A DNA stretch of 64,000 nt, from assembly GCF_000205165.1 (NCBI RefSeq), contig NZ_GL883883.1, positions 1-64,000 on the forward strand, read 5' to 3'. The notes beneath the pieces were generated by a model. It ran no database searches. It had not been told where the DNA came from and saw only the letters and a list, made by a program, of their open reading frames with translations. Numbering within the stretch: the stretch's first letter is position 1; every line of letters starts with the position of its first letter. The position numbers and the translations under genes are program-made. Below, piece by piece: positions 42,975 through 49,738 of this stretch. The stretch comes from Paraprevotella xylaniphila YIT 11841. Its GTDB lineage: Bacteria; Bacteroidota; Bacteroidia; Bacteroidales; Bacteroidaceae.

Positions 42975-44210
42975 TTATGCCCCGAAAAAGAGATAAGCCA
43001 CACCGATGGCGGACACTATACCTGCCAAATCGGCCAACAGGCCGCAAGCCACGGCATGCCGCGTGCGGGTGATGCCCACGCTGCCGAAGTAAACGGCCAA
43101 TATATAAAAGGTGGTGTCTGTCGCGCCTTGGAAAATACAGCTCAACCGCCCCACGAAGGAGTCGGCGCCATAGGTTTCCATGGCATCCACCATCATGCCG
43201 CGCGCCCCGCTGCCGCTCAGCGGTTTCATCAGTGCGGTAGGCAAGGCACCGACAAAGCCTGCATCGCCGCCGCAGGCTTTGACGACAGCGGCGATGCCGT
43301 CTGTCAACAAGTCCATGGCACCCGAAGCACGGAATACCCCGATGCCCACTAAGATGGCGACTAAATAGGGAATGATGCGTACGGCTGTGGTAAAACCGTC
43401 TTTTGCTCCTTCGATAAAAGCGTCGTACACGTTAACGCGTTTTCTGACACCGGCAGCCATGAAAGCAATGATGATGCAGAACAGCAACACGTTGGCGATA
43501 GTCGTGCTCCACAAGTTCATTTCTTCTTTGTCCAACCGGCTGAAGCCATACACGATGCCGGCCACGGCCAGACAGGCCCCTCCCAATGCCAGTACGACCA
43601 CCCTGTCTAGCAGGTTGATGCGTTGATAAAGGCAGGTGACGATGATACCCGTCAGCGTGGAGGCAAAGGTCGCCAACAGAATCGGGATGAACACGTCCGT
43701 GGGCTGTGCCGCTCCCATTTGGGTCCGGTAAACCATGATGCTGACAGGGATGATGGTCAGTCCCGAAGTGTTCAGCACGAGGAACATGATCATCGGGTTG
43801 CTAGCTGTGTCTTTTTTCGGGTTCAGTTCCTGAAGGCTTTCCATGGCTTTCAGTCCCAAGGGCGTGGCCGCATTGTCCAGTCCCAACATATTGGCAGAGA
43901 TGTTCATGAAAATGTTTCCGATGACGGGATGGTTCTTGGGAATGTCCGGGAAGAGCTTGCAGAAGAGCGGGCTGAGGCCGCGTGCCAATATATTGACCAC
44001 TCCGCCCCGTTCCCCTATTTTCATGATGCCCATCCAAAGCGAGAGCACGCCGGTCAGGCCGAGGGAAATCTCGAAAGCCGTCTTGGCGGAACTGAACGTG
44101 GAGTCCATGATGGCCGGAAACACGCCGGCATCGCCTGCGAATACCAACTTCCCTGCCGCGATGAGGAATGCGATGCCGAAGAATGCCACCCAGATGTAAT
44201 TCAGAACCAT
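42975..44210 (-). CDS. Nucleoside recognition domain protein (SpmA-SpmB fusion)
   Basis: This 411-residue membrane protein has two Gate/nucleoside-recognition repeats. The first is SpmA-like ([33 protein letters not shown], here described as residues 59-92). The second is SpmB-like ([25 protein letters not shown], then [20 protein letters not shown]). In spore formers the two are separate proteins. In non-sporulating Bacteroidota the fused form is common and its transport substrate is unknown. It is the first gene of the four-gene operon, under the -7 box at 44239-44246. Confidence 0.92.
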   Translation of the reverse strand: MVLNYIWVAFFGIAFLIAAGKLVFAGDAGVFPAIMDSTFSSAKTAFEISLGLTGVLSLWMGIMKIGERGGVVNILARGLSPLFCKLFPDIPKNHPVIGNIFMNISANMLGLDNAATPLGLKAMESLQELNPKKDTASNPMIMFLVLNTSGLTIIPVSIMVYRTQMGAAQPTDVFIPILLATFASTLTGIIVTCLYQRINLLDRVVVLALGGACLAVAGIVYGFSRLDKEEMNLWSTTIANVLLFCIIIAFMAAGVRKRVNVYDAFIEGAKDGFTTAVRIIPYLVAILVGIGVFRASGAMDLLTDGIAAVVKACGGDAGFVGALPTALMKPLSGSGARGMMVDAMETYGADSFVGRLSCIFQGATDTTFYILAVYFGSVGITRTRHAVACGLLADLAGIVSAIGVAYLFFGA

Positions 44211-44238
44211 AGAAATCTCTCGTTACATGATTGAAAGG

Positions 44239-44246
44239 CAAAGTTA
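44239..44246 (-). promoter_or_regulatory. -7 box of spmAB-flippase-DUF389-S46 operon
   Basis: Read on the minus strand this is TAACTTTG, a perfect -7 box 28 bp upstream of the first ATG. No -33 TTTG is evident at standard spacing. Confidence 0.55.
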
Positions 44247-44289
44247 CATAAAAAATGGGACGCATGCCCGTTTTGTGCGGAAAAGATGC

Positions 44290-44297
44290 TATCTTTG
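44290..44297 (+). promoter_or_regulatory. -7 box of ruvB operon
   Basis: TATCTTTG lies 8-15 bases upstream of the ruvB ATG (44305). Transcription starting 5-6 bases downstream would leave essentially no leader. Confidence 0.6.
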
Positions 44298-44304
44298 CCG
44301 CACA

Positions 44305-45339
44305 ATGGAAGAAGATTTCGACATACGCCGTTCCTCAAACTCGTCTGCCGAGCGCGAGTTCGAGAATGCCTTGCGTCCGCTCCAGTTCGGGGATTTCAGC
44401 GGACAGTTGAAGGTGGTGGAAAACCTGAAAGTTTTCGTCGAGGCTGCCAAGTACAGGGGCGAGCCCCTCGACCATACTTTGTTGCACGGTCCTCCGGGAT
44501 TGGGGAAGACCACGTTGAGCAACATCATAGCCAACGAACTGGGCGTGGGTTTCAAGGTCACGTCCGGCCCTGTACTGGACAAGCCGGGCGATTTGGCCGG
44601 TATCCTGACTTCGCTGGAGCCGAACGACGTGCTCTTTATCGACGAAATCCATCGGCTTAGTCCCGTAGTGGAGGAATATCTTTATTCCGCCATGGAGGAC
44701 TACCGGATAGACATCATGATAGACAAAGGCCCGTCGGCGCGCAGCATACAACTCGATTTGAATCCCTTCACGTTGGTGGGTGCCACTACGCGCAGCGGCC
44801 TGCTTACCGCTCCCCTCCGTGCCCGTTTCGGCATCAACCTGCATCTGGAGTATTATGACGCTGAGGTGCTTTCGCGCATCGTGGAACGTTCGGCGCACAT
44901 TCTTTCCGTACCCATCGAGCACGATGCTGCCATGGAGATTGCCGGACGCAGCCGTGGAACCCCCCGTATCGCCAATGCGCTTTTGCGGCGTGTGCGCGAT
45001 TTTGCCCAGGTGCGCGGCACGGGACGGGTGGACATGGCCATTGCACGTTATGCATTGGAAGCTCTGAATATCGACCGCTACGGACTGGACGAGATAGACA
45101 ACAAGATTCTGCTTACCATTATTGATAAGTTCAAGGGCGGGCCGGTTGGCATTACGACCATCGCCACGGCCATCGGGGAAGATGCGGGGACGGTGGAAGA
45201 GGTGTATGAGCCTTTCCTGATTAAAGAAGGGTTCATCAAGCGCACGCCGCGCGGACGGGAGGTGACGGACATGGCTTACAAGCATTTGGGGCGCAGCCGT
45301 TTCACGACGGAGTTGCAAGGCAGTTTGTTTGACGATTAA
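44305..45339 (+). CDS. ruvB: Holliday junction branch migration helicase RuvB
   Basis: This 344-residue AAA+ ATPase motor of RuvABC moves Holliday junctions during recombinational repair. Walker [10 protein letters not shown] (62-70), Walker [12 protein letters not shown], sensor 1 [19 protein letters not shown] and the arginine-finger and winged-helix region ([17 protein letters not shown]) are all present. I chose ATG 44305 ([10 protein letters not shown]): a longer in-frame start at 44227 would place the -7 box inside the gene and adds residues foreign to the family. ybeY follows after 14 bp and crcB after another 13, a compact operon. Very secure. Confidence 0.98.
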   Translation: MEEDFDIRRSSNSSAEREFENALRPLQFGDFSGQLKVVENLKVFVEAAKYRGEPLDHTLLHGPPGLGKTTLSNIIANELGVGFKVTSGPVLDKPGDLAGILTSLEPNDVLFIDEIHRLSPVVEEYLYSAMEDYRIDIMIDKGPSARSIQLDLNPFTLVGATTRSGLLTAPLRARFGINLHLEYYDAEVLSRIVERSAHILSVPIEHDAAMEIAGRSRGTPRIANALLRRVRDFAQVRGTGRVDMAIARYALEALNIDRYGLDEIDNKILLTIIDKFKGGPVGITTIATAIGEDAGTVEEVYEPFLIKEGFIKRTPRGREVTDMAYKHLGRSRFTTELQGSLFDD

Positions 45340-45353
45340 AACATAGGAAAGAG

Positions 45354-45779
45354 ATGGTTACTTACAATACGGACGGCGTGAAGATGCCCTCCATCAAGAA
45401 ACGCGAAAACACGGCCTGGGTGAAAGCCGTGGCTGCGAGTTACGGCAAAAGGGTAGGCGAGATTGCCTATATCTTCGTGGACGACGAGAAGATTCTGGAG
45501 GTGAACCGCCAGTATCTCGGGCACGATTATTACACGGACATCATCACGTTTGATTATTGCGAAGGTGACGTGATTTCGGGCGACCTCTTCATCAGCCTCG
45601 ACACGGTGCGGACCAACGCCGAGCAGGTGGGGGCAACCTACGAAGAGGAACTGCACCGTGTCATCATACACGGTATCCTGCACCTTTGCGGCATTAACGA
45701 CAAGGGGCCGGGCGAACGTGAAATCATGGAGGCGGCCGAAGACAAGGCTTTGGCTTTGCGTTCTTCATTGGCCCAATGA
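45354..45779 (+). CDS. ybeY: Endoribonuclease YbeY (rRNA maturation factor)
   Basis: This 141-residue metal-dependent RNase acts in 16S rRNA 3'-end maturation and ribosome quality control. The zinc motif is HGILHLCGIND (His106, His110, Asp116). The third ligand, usually His, is Asp; I recall this variant as common in Bacteroidota, so the enzyme is probably active. DYYTDIITFDY and GDLFISLDTV are further family blocks. An AGGAAAGAG Shine-Dalgarno-like stretch precedes ATG 45354. It lies between ruvB and crcB in one transcript. Confidence 0.96.
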   Translation: MVTYNTDGVKMPSIKKRENTAWVKAVAASYGKRVGEIAYIFVDDEKILEVNRQYLGHDYYTDIITFDYCEGDVISGDLFISLDTVRTNAEQVGATYEEELHRVIIHGILHLCGINDKGPGEREIMEAAEDKALALRSSLAQ

Positions 45780-45792
45780 CGGGAGGAGGCAA

Positions 45793-46170
45793 ATGTGGAA
45801 GACCTTGTTGTGCGTCGGAGCCGGTAGTTTCGTGGGCGGCATGGCCCGCTACGGGCTGACCCGGTGGGTCTCGGCGGGCAATTTTACTCATCTCCCGTTG
45901 GGAACGATGGTCGTCAATGTGGCGGGTTGCCTGTTCATCGGCTTGTTGTACGGTTGGTTTGAGCGGGCGGATGTCTTGTCCCCCGAGTGGCGTTTGTTCC
46001 TCACGGTGGGCTTTTGCGGAGGGTTTACCACCTTTTCCACGTTCGTACACGAGAACTACATCCTTATCCTTTCAGACAAGTTCTGGTCGTTTGCCGCATA
46101 CGCGGTGTTGAGCTTTGCCTTGGGGCTGTTGGCCGTGTGGTTCGGCCATTTTCTGGTGCGTGTTTTCTGA
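45793..46170 (+). CDS. crcB: Fluoride channel CrcB/Fluc
   Basis: This 125-residue inner-membrane protein with four helices forms a dual-topology dimeric channel that exports fluoride. The motifs GGMARYGLTRW (about 14-24), GTMVVNVAGC and GFCGGFTTFSTF (about 74-85) are canonical. I chose ATG 45793 because it follows a strong Shine-Dalgarno (GGGAGGAGG, 45781-45789) and opens directly into the first helix. The frame extends upstream inside ybeY but is not family-like there. No fluoride riboswitch fits in the 13-bp gap, so it is expressed with ruvB-ybeY. Confidence 0.95.
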   Translation: MWKTLLCVGAGSFVGGMARYGLTRWVSAGNFTHLPLGTMVVNVAGCLFIGLLYGWFERADVLSPEWRLFLTVGFCGGFTTFSTFVHENYILILSDKFWSFAAYAVLSFALGLLAVWFGHFLVRVF

Positions 46171-46188
46171 TTTTCCCTCTGGAGACAC

Positions 46189-46203
46189 AAGATTGTCAAT
46201 CTT
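46189..46203. promoter_or_regulatory. Palindrome upstream of GDPD gene
   Basis: AAGATTGTCAATCTT is a perfect 7+1+7 palindrome 70 bp upstream of the GDPD start. It could be a regulator site or a short hairpin ending the ruvB transcript. No T-run follows. Confidence 0.35.
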
Positions 46204-46272
46204 AGACGTAAATCTTTTCCGGCGTTTCCCACGGAAAGGACTACTTTTACTCCGGTTAAACATGAAAGGGAA

Positions 46273-47166
46273 ATGAAAAAGATTCTTTTTACGGTTGGGC
46301 TGTGGTGTCTGGCACTGTGCGTACAGGCTGACGGGCATATCAGCCGGTTGAGGGCGGAACTGCAAGACAGCCGCTCCGATTATGTATTCGTCGTGGCCCA
46401 CAGGGGCGACTGGCGGCATGCGCCCGAGAACTCCGTGGCGGCCATCAAAGGGGCAGCAGACATGGGGGTGGACATGGTGGAGATTGACATCCAGCGGACG
46501 AAGGACGGCGGTTTCGTGCTGATGCACGACGGGAACATCGACCGTATGACGGATGGTAAAGGCAACGTGGCAGACTACACGGTGGAGGAACTGAAGCGTT
46601 TCCGCCTGCGCCGGGCGGACGGAAGTCTTTCGGACGAGACCATACCCACGCTGGAGGAAGCCCTGACGGCTTGCAAGGGGACGGTGCTGGTGAACATCGA
46701 CAAGGGCGGAGATTACCTGTCCGAGATTGCACCGATTATCCGCAAGACGGGTACGGAAGACCATGTGGTGCTGAAGGGGCGCGGCACGGTAGAGGAGGTG
46801 GAACGGCAGCTTTCCGGCTACAAGGACATTCTTTATATGCCCGTGGTGGATCTCGATGGTGAGGGCGCGATACCCTACGTCGCTTCGTTCCTTTCCGCAT
46901 TCCGCCCACAGGCCGTGGAGGTTATTTTCAAGACAGACCGTTTTGCCAAGTTGTCCTACTTGCCGGTGATAGCCGCATCGGATTGCCGTGTCTGGATCAA
47001 TACGTTGTGGGCGAGCCTGTGCGGCGGCCATGAAGACGGGAAAGCCCTGTCCGACCCCGATGCCCACTGGGGCTGGGTGCTCGACCGTGGGGCCTCTGTC
47101 ATACAGACCGACCGTCCGGAAGAGTTGATTGAATATTTGAAGAAGAAAGGGAGAAGGAACCTTTGA
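46273..47166 (+). CDS. Secreted glycerophosphodiester phosphodiesterase family protein
   Basis: This 297-residue protein has a signal peptide (1-19, ending VQA) and a GDPD TIM-barrel domain. The catalytic set is visible: His43-Arg44 (AHRGD), Glu52-Asn53, Glu70 and Asp72 (EIDIQRTKDG), and His85 (LMHDGNIDR). It would cleave glycerophosphodiesters from phospholipid turnover to glycerol 3-phosphate plus alcohol in the periplasm. It has 102 bp of upstream spacer and a terminator behind it, so it is probably transcribed alone. Confidence 0.94.
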   Translation: MKKILFTVGLWCLALCVQADGHISRLRAELQDSRSDYVFVVAHRGDWRHAPENSVAAIKGAADMGVDMVEIDIQRTKDGGFVLMHDGNIDRMTDGKGNVADYTVEELKRFRLRRADGSLSDETIPTLEEALTACKGTVLVNIDKGGDYLSEIAPIIRKTGTEDHVVLKGRGTVEEVERQLSGYKDILYMPVVDLDGEGAIPYVASFLSAFRPQAVEVIFKTDRFAKLSYLPVIAASDCRVWINTLWASLCGGHEDGKALSDPDAHWGWVLDRGASVIQTDRPEELIEYLKKKGRRNL

Positions 47167-47209
47167 ACCAGTCCGGTTCCCGCCGTGGAGCCTGAACGGT
47201 AAGATGGAA

Positions 47210-47249
47210 AAAGAGGTTGTCTGGAAGATTTTATCCGGACAGCCTCTTT
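47210..47249 (+). terminator. Terminator after GDPD gene
   Basis: AAAGAGGTTGTCTGG (47210-47224) pairs over 15 bp with CCGGACAGCCTCTTT (47235-47249) using two G-U pairs, with a 10-base loop. It is followed by an A/T-rich run. Confidence 0.7.
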
Positions 47250-47267
47250 AATATAATAGTTTTTTAT

Positions 47268-47275
47268 TAACTTTG
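47268..47275 (+). promoter_or_regulatory. -7 box of methyltransferase gene
   Basis: TAACTTTG lies 25 bp upstream of ATG 47300. No -33 TTTG is seen because the preceding terminator occupies that region. Confidence 0.5.
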
Positions 47276-47299
47276 GCGAAAATAAAATGAGAATTTAAC

Positions 47300-48082
47300 A
47301 TGCAAGAGCGCCATTCCGACCGCGAACGTTATTTTGACGAGCAGGCCCGTACGACAGAGAAATATTATATTCCTTATATCCGTAAATGCTTCCCTGAACT
47401 TCCGCAAGAGGTGTTGGAAGTGGGTTGTGGCGAAGGGGGTAACCTGTTCTCGTTCGCGAAGTTGGGTTGTTCGGTGACAGGAGTGGACATTGCTGCCGGA
47501 CGTGTTGCCGAGGCCCGTAAGTTTTTTGCCGAGAGAGGGGCGGAAGGTACTTTTGTCGCGTCCGACATTTTCAAATTGACGGAACTGGAGCATAAATTCT
47601 CCCTGATATTGGTGCACGATGTGATAGAGCATATCAACGACAAGGCCGGTTTCCTGAAAGGCCTGAAACGCTATCTTGCGCCGGGCGGCGTGGTGTTTAT
47701 GGCCTTTCCGGCATGGCAAATGCCTTTCGGCGGCCACCAGCAAATAGCGCACAGCAAGGTGGTGTCTCATTTCCCGTTCCTTCATCTTCTGCCTTTTCCA
47801 CTCTATAAGGGCGTGTTGGCCGCAGCCGGTGAAGACGGGCCGACCATCCGCGAACTGATGAACATCAAGCGCACACGTTGCCCCATAGAGAAGTTTCAGG
47901 CGGCATTGTATGCCACCGGCTATCGGGTCGTAGACCGGCAACTCTATTTCATCAATCCGCATTACGAGACGAAATTCGGCCTGAAGCCCCGTAAGCTCCA
48001 TGGTGCGCTTTCCGTCCTGCCATACGTGCGTAATTTTTTCAGTACAAGTTGTTTCTATCTCGTGCAGCCCGAAAGAGGGTGA
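47300..48082 (+). CDS. Class I SAM-dependent methyltransferase
   Basis: This 260-residue cytosolic protein of the Methyltransf_11/23 type has motif I EVGCGEGGN (40-48), an acidic residue after the second strand (TGVDIAAG) and motif IV LILVHDVIEHI, followed by LAPGGVVFMAFPAW. The methyl acceptor is not evident. The C-terminal third (KRTRCPIEKFQ) is not a domain I recognise. It stands alone between a terminator and a long spacer. Confidence 0.92.
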   Translation: MQERHSDRERYFDEQARTTEKYYIPYIRKCFPELPQEVLEVGCGEGGNLFSFAKLGCSVTGVDIAAGRVAEARKFFAERGAEGTFVASDIFKLTELEHKFSLILVHDVIEHINDKAGFLKGLKRYLAPGGVVFMAFPAWQMPFGGHQQIAHSKVVSHFPFLHLLPFPLYKGVLAAAGEDGPTIRELMNIKRTRCPIEKFQAALYATGYRVVDRQLYFINPHYETKFGLKPRKLHGALSVLPYVRNFFSTSCFYLVQPERG

Positions 48083-48649
48083 ATGCCGTTTGTCAAAATG
48101 TCATTCCGGCCTGTGCGTGGCTCGCGTATTTGGCGTAGGGTCGGGGAGTGACTTGAAATATCGCAATCTCGGGCTTCGGCGGGCATGCACGAAGATAGCT
48201 GAAAAGGCGTTGGACTGTCATAAAAGAACGGCATGTCTGGAATTGCCTGTATGGTTCGGGACGGCCTGTCGGCGTCGGTGGGTTAGGCCTTACTTTTTGA
48301 CAGTCTGTTTAGACAAGTCGGAGAGGTTCAAATAGAGGAAAAAATACGTTTTGTGGTGTTTGGAAAACGGATTGGGAGAGGTTTTTTCCCGTTTTTCGTC
48401 ATTTCATTTTTTCAATCTGCTGAGAATGATTTTTTTCTTTCAGCCGAATGATTTTTTATTCTCATGAGAAAAAACGGCATATATGCGATATTTTTCCGCA
48501 TATATGCCGTTTGAAGTGAATATTTATGCAGCCATGCGTTCCTATCCTGCCCGTTTCCGCTTTGGGAAGATTCCGTAAGAAGCTGTTTGGGCTGACTTTT
48601 TGCCATGTCGGTCACGGCGAACGGTGACAGAATGAAAACGGTTGCCTTG
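48083..48649. other. Non-coding spacer with AT-rich palindromes
   Basis: I see no credible gene here. It contains a dyad TGAGAAT/ATTCTCA (48421-48427, 48458-48464) enclosing CTTTCAGCCGAA, then a perfect 16-bp stem AAACGGCATATATGCG / CGCATATATGCCGTTT (48472-48487, 48497-48512) with a 9-base loop. The first resembles the dyad at 29804-29847. The second could terminate either flanking gene. Confidence 0.55.
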
Positions 48650-49402
48650 TCATTCTCCCATACGGAAGTCGCTCACGGCAGTCTGTTGCAGCGAGACTTC
48701 CTCGAAAAGGCTTGTACATTCGCCCTTCTGGGGGCATTGGCTGGCGATGCCTACCCATATCTTGCCGGGATAGTAGTTTTTATAGAGCCGCACCATCTGC
48801 CATTCTTTTTGGTCAAGGGAATAATAACTGGCTATTGTGCGCGTGTCCGACGAAATCTTCAGATAGACGGAAGGTACGGTGAGCCGTTCATGGTTGTTGT
48901 CGTCGGAAGTCCCCTGGGTGCGCACCGTGACGATACGGTGGTTTCCGCGCTCGTCCTGTTCAAAAGCGAACTTCTGCCACAACGTGTCGTTGGCATACAC
49001 GAAAAGGTCGGCCGCGTTGTACGTCCCCTCCGTGGTGAATCCCGGCGTCACTTTGGCCGTGAGCGTGAAAGGTTGGCTGTTGTCCACTTCCGTGAGCAGG
49101 ATAGGCAGGGTGGTGTTGCTCAACTGTCCGCCGTTGGGGTCGCAAAAGAAGTCGAGTTTCTCCGTACAACGGAATTCTATTGCACGTCCGTCTTTCACGG
49201 TGACGCAAGTGTCTGCCCCGTTGAGTGCACCCGTGAAAGTGATGCCATCCATGCGGACATCGCAGGAAGCTACTTTGGCGGAAACTGCCGTCGTGTCAGC
49301 CGTGACCTCTTCCACCATGTTTTTTTCCTGATTCTTTTGTTGGCAGCTTTGCGCAGCCAGTCCGGTAACGATAAGTGCCGGGAGGATAAATGCTTTTCTC
49401 AT
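48650..49402 (-). CDS. DUF1349 domain lipoprotein
   Basis: This 250-residue lipoprotein has a lipobox in AAQSCQQKN (Cys20). The rest matches the DUF1349 concanavalin-like fold (LDFFCDPNGG, SQPFTLTAKVTPGF, AADLFVYANDTLWQKFAFEQD, YYSLDQKEWQMVRLY). Related domains bind or act on carbohydrate in the YesU group, but no catalytic residue can be read here. I chose ATG 49402 because it opens the signal peptide (MRKAFILPALIVTG); the open frame upstream covers the promoter. Transcribed alone. Confidence 0.87.
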   Translation of the reverse strand: MRKAFILPALIVTGLAAQSCQQKNQEKNMVEEVTADTTAVSAKVASCDVRMDGITFTGALNGADTCVTVKDGRAIEFRCTEKLDFFCDPNGGQLSNTTLPILLTEVDNSQPFTLTAKVTPGFTTEGTYNAADLFVYANDTLWQKFAFEQDERGNHRIVTVRTQGTSDDNNHERLTVPSVYLKISSDTRTIASYYSLDQKEWQMVRLYKNYYPGKIWVGIASQCPQKGECTSLFEEVSLQQTAVSDFRMGE

Positions 49403-49456
49403 AAATGGTATGATTATATTGGGGTTGTTTTGAATGCCTTTTGAAGGTTTCCGGTT

Positions 49457-49487
49457 CAAAAATACGTCGTTTTTACTTTCCGGCAAA
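49457..49487 (-). promoter_or_regulatory. Promoter of DUF1349 lipoprotein gene
   Basis: Read on the minus strand: TTTG (49487-49484), 19 bp, then TATTTTTG (49464-49457). Both boxes match, with ideal spacing, and the ATG is 55 bp downstream. Confidence 0.65.
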
Positions 49488-49530
49488 ATGAAAACAGGAT
49501 GTTTTTGGGGGAATTCTCCTGAAAAAACGA

Positions 49531-49567
49531 AAAAAGTCAAACGATAATAAAAATCGTTTGACTTTTT
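49531..49567 (-). terminator. Terminator of tRNA-Leu gene
   Basis: AAAAAGTCAAACGAT (49531-49545) / ATCGTTTGACTTTTT (49553-49567) is a perfect 15-bp stem with a 7-base loop, beginning 6 bases after the tRNA 3' end. The minus-strand T-run fits an intrinsic terminator. Confidence 0.8.
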
Positions 49568-49572
49568 CTTTG

Positions 49573-49654
49573 TACCCAGACCCGGGATCGAACCGGGATG
49601 GGTTGCCCCACTGGTGTTTGAGACCAGCGCGTCTACCTATTCCGCCATCTGGGC
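49573..49654 (-). tRNA. tRNA-Leu(CAA)
   Basis: This 82-nt gene folds as a type II tRNA. Acceptor GCCCAGA (49654-49648) pairs with TCTGGGT (49580-49574). The anticodon stem CTGGT/ACCAG encloses loop CTCAAAC with anticodon CAA (49620-49618), which reads UUG. A TTCGATC T-loop and a variable arm are present. CCA is not encoded (the genome reads A-CAA after the acceptor) and must be added by enzyme. Confidence 0.95.
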
Positions 49655-49676
49655 GCATCTCTCTTGATTGCGAGTG

Positions 49677-49707
49677 CAAAGGTAGGCGTTTTTTTTATAT
49701 TTGCAAA
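49677..49707 (-). promoter_or_regulatory. Promoter of tRNA-Leu
   Basis: Read on the minus strand: TTTG (49707-49704), 19 bp, then TACCTTTG (49684-49677). Both boxes are perfect, about 23 bp upstream of the mature 5' end. Confidence 0.75.
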
Positions 49708-49738
49708 ACTTTAGCCGGATTTTTTTCTTATTCCGGCA

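Noticed and set aside
44227-44304. N-terminal extension of RuvB from an upstream ATG
   Set aside because: The extension is unlike the family and contains the -7 promoter box.
45669-45702. Loss of YbeY function through the missing third His
   Set aside because: Asp is a competent metal ligand and the rest of the motif and protein is intact.
45780-45792. Fluoride riboswitch before crcB
   Set aside because: crcB follows ybeY by 13 bp with a strong Shine-Dalgarno; there is no room for the aptamer.
48412-48615. Small minus-strand frame of 67 codons in the 48-kb spacer
   Set aside because: It overlaps the AT-rich palindromes, has no ribosome-binding signal or promoter, and no recognisable composition.
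49573-49654. Integration site at tRNA-Leu
   Set aside because: No direct repeat of the tRNA 3' end and no integrase nearby; the flanking genes are ordinary.
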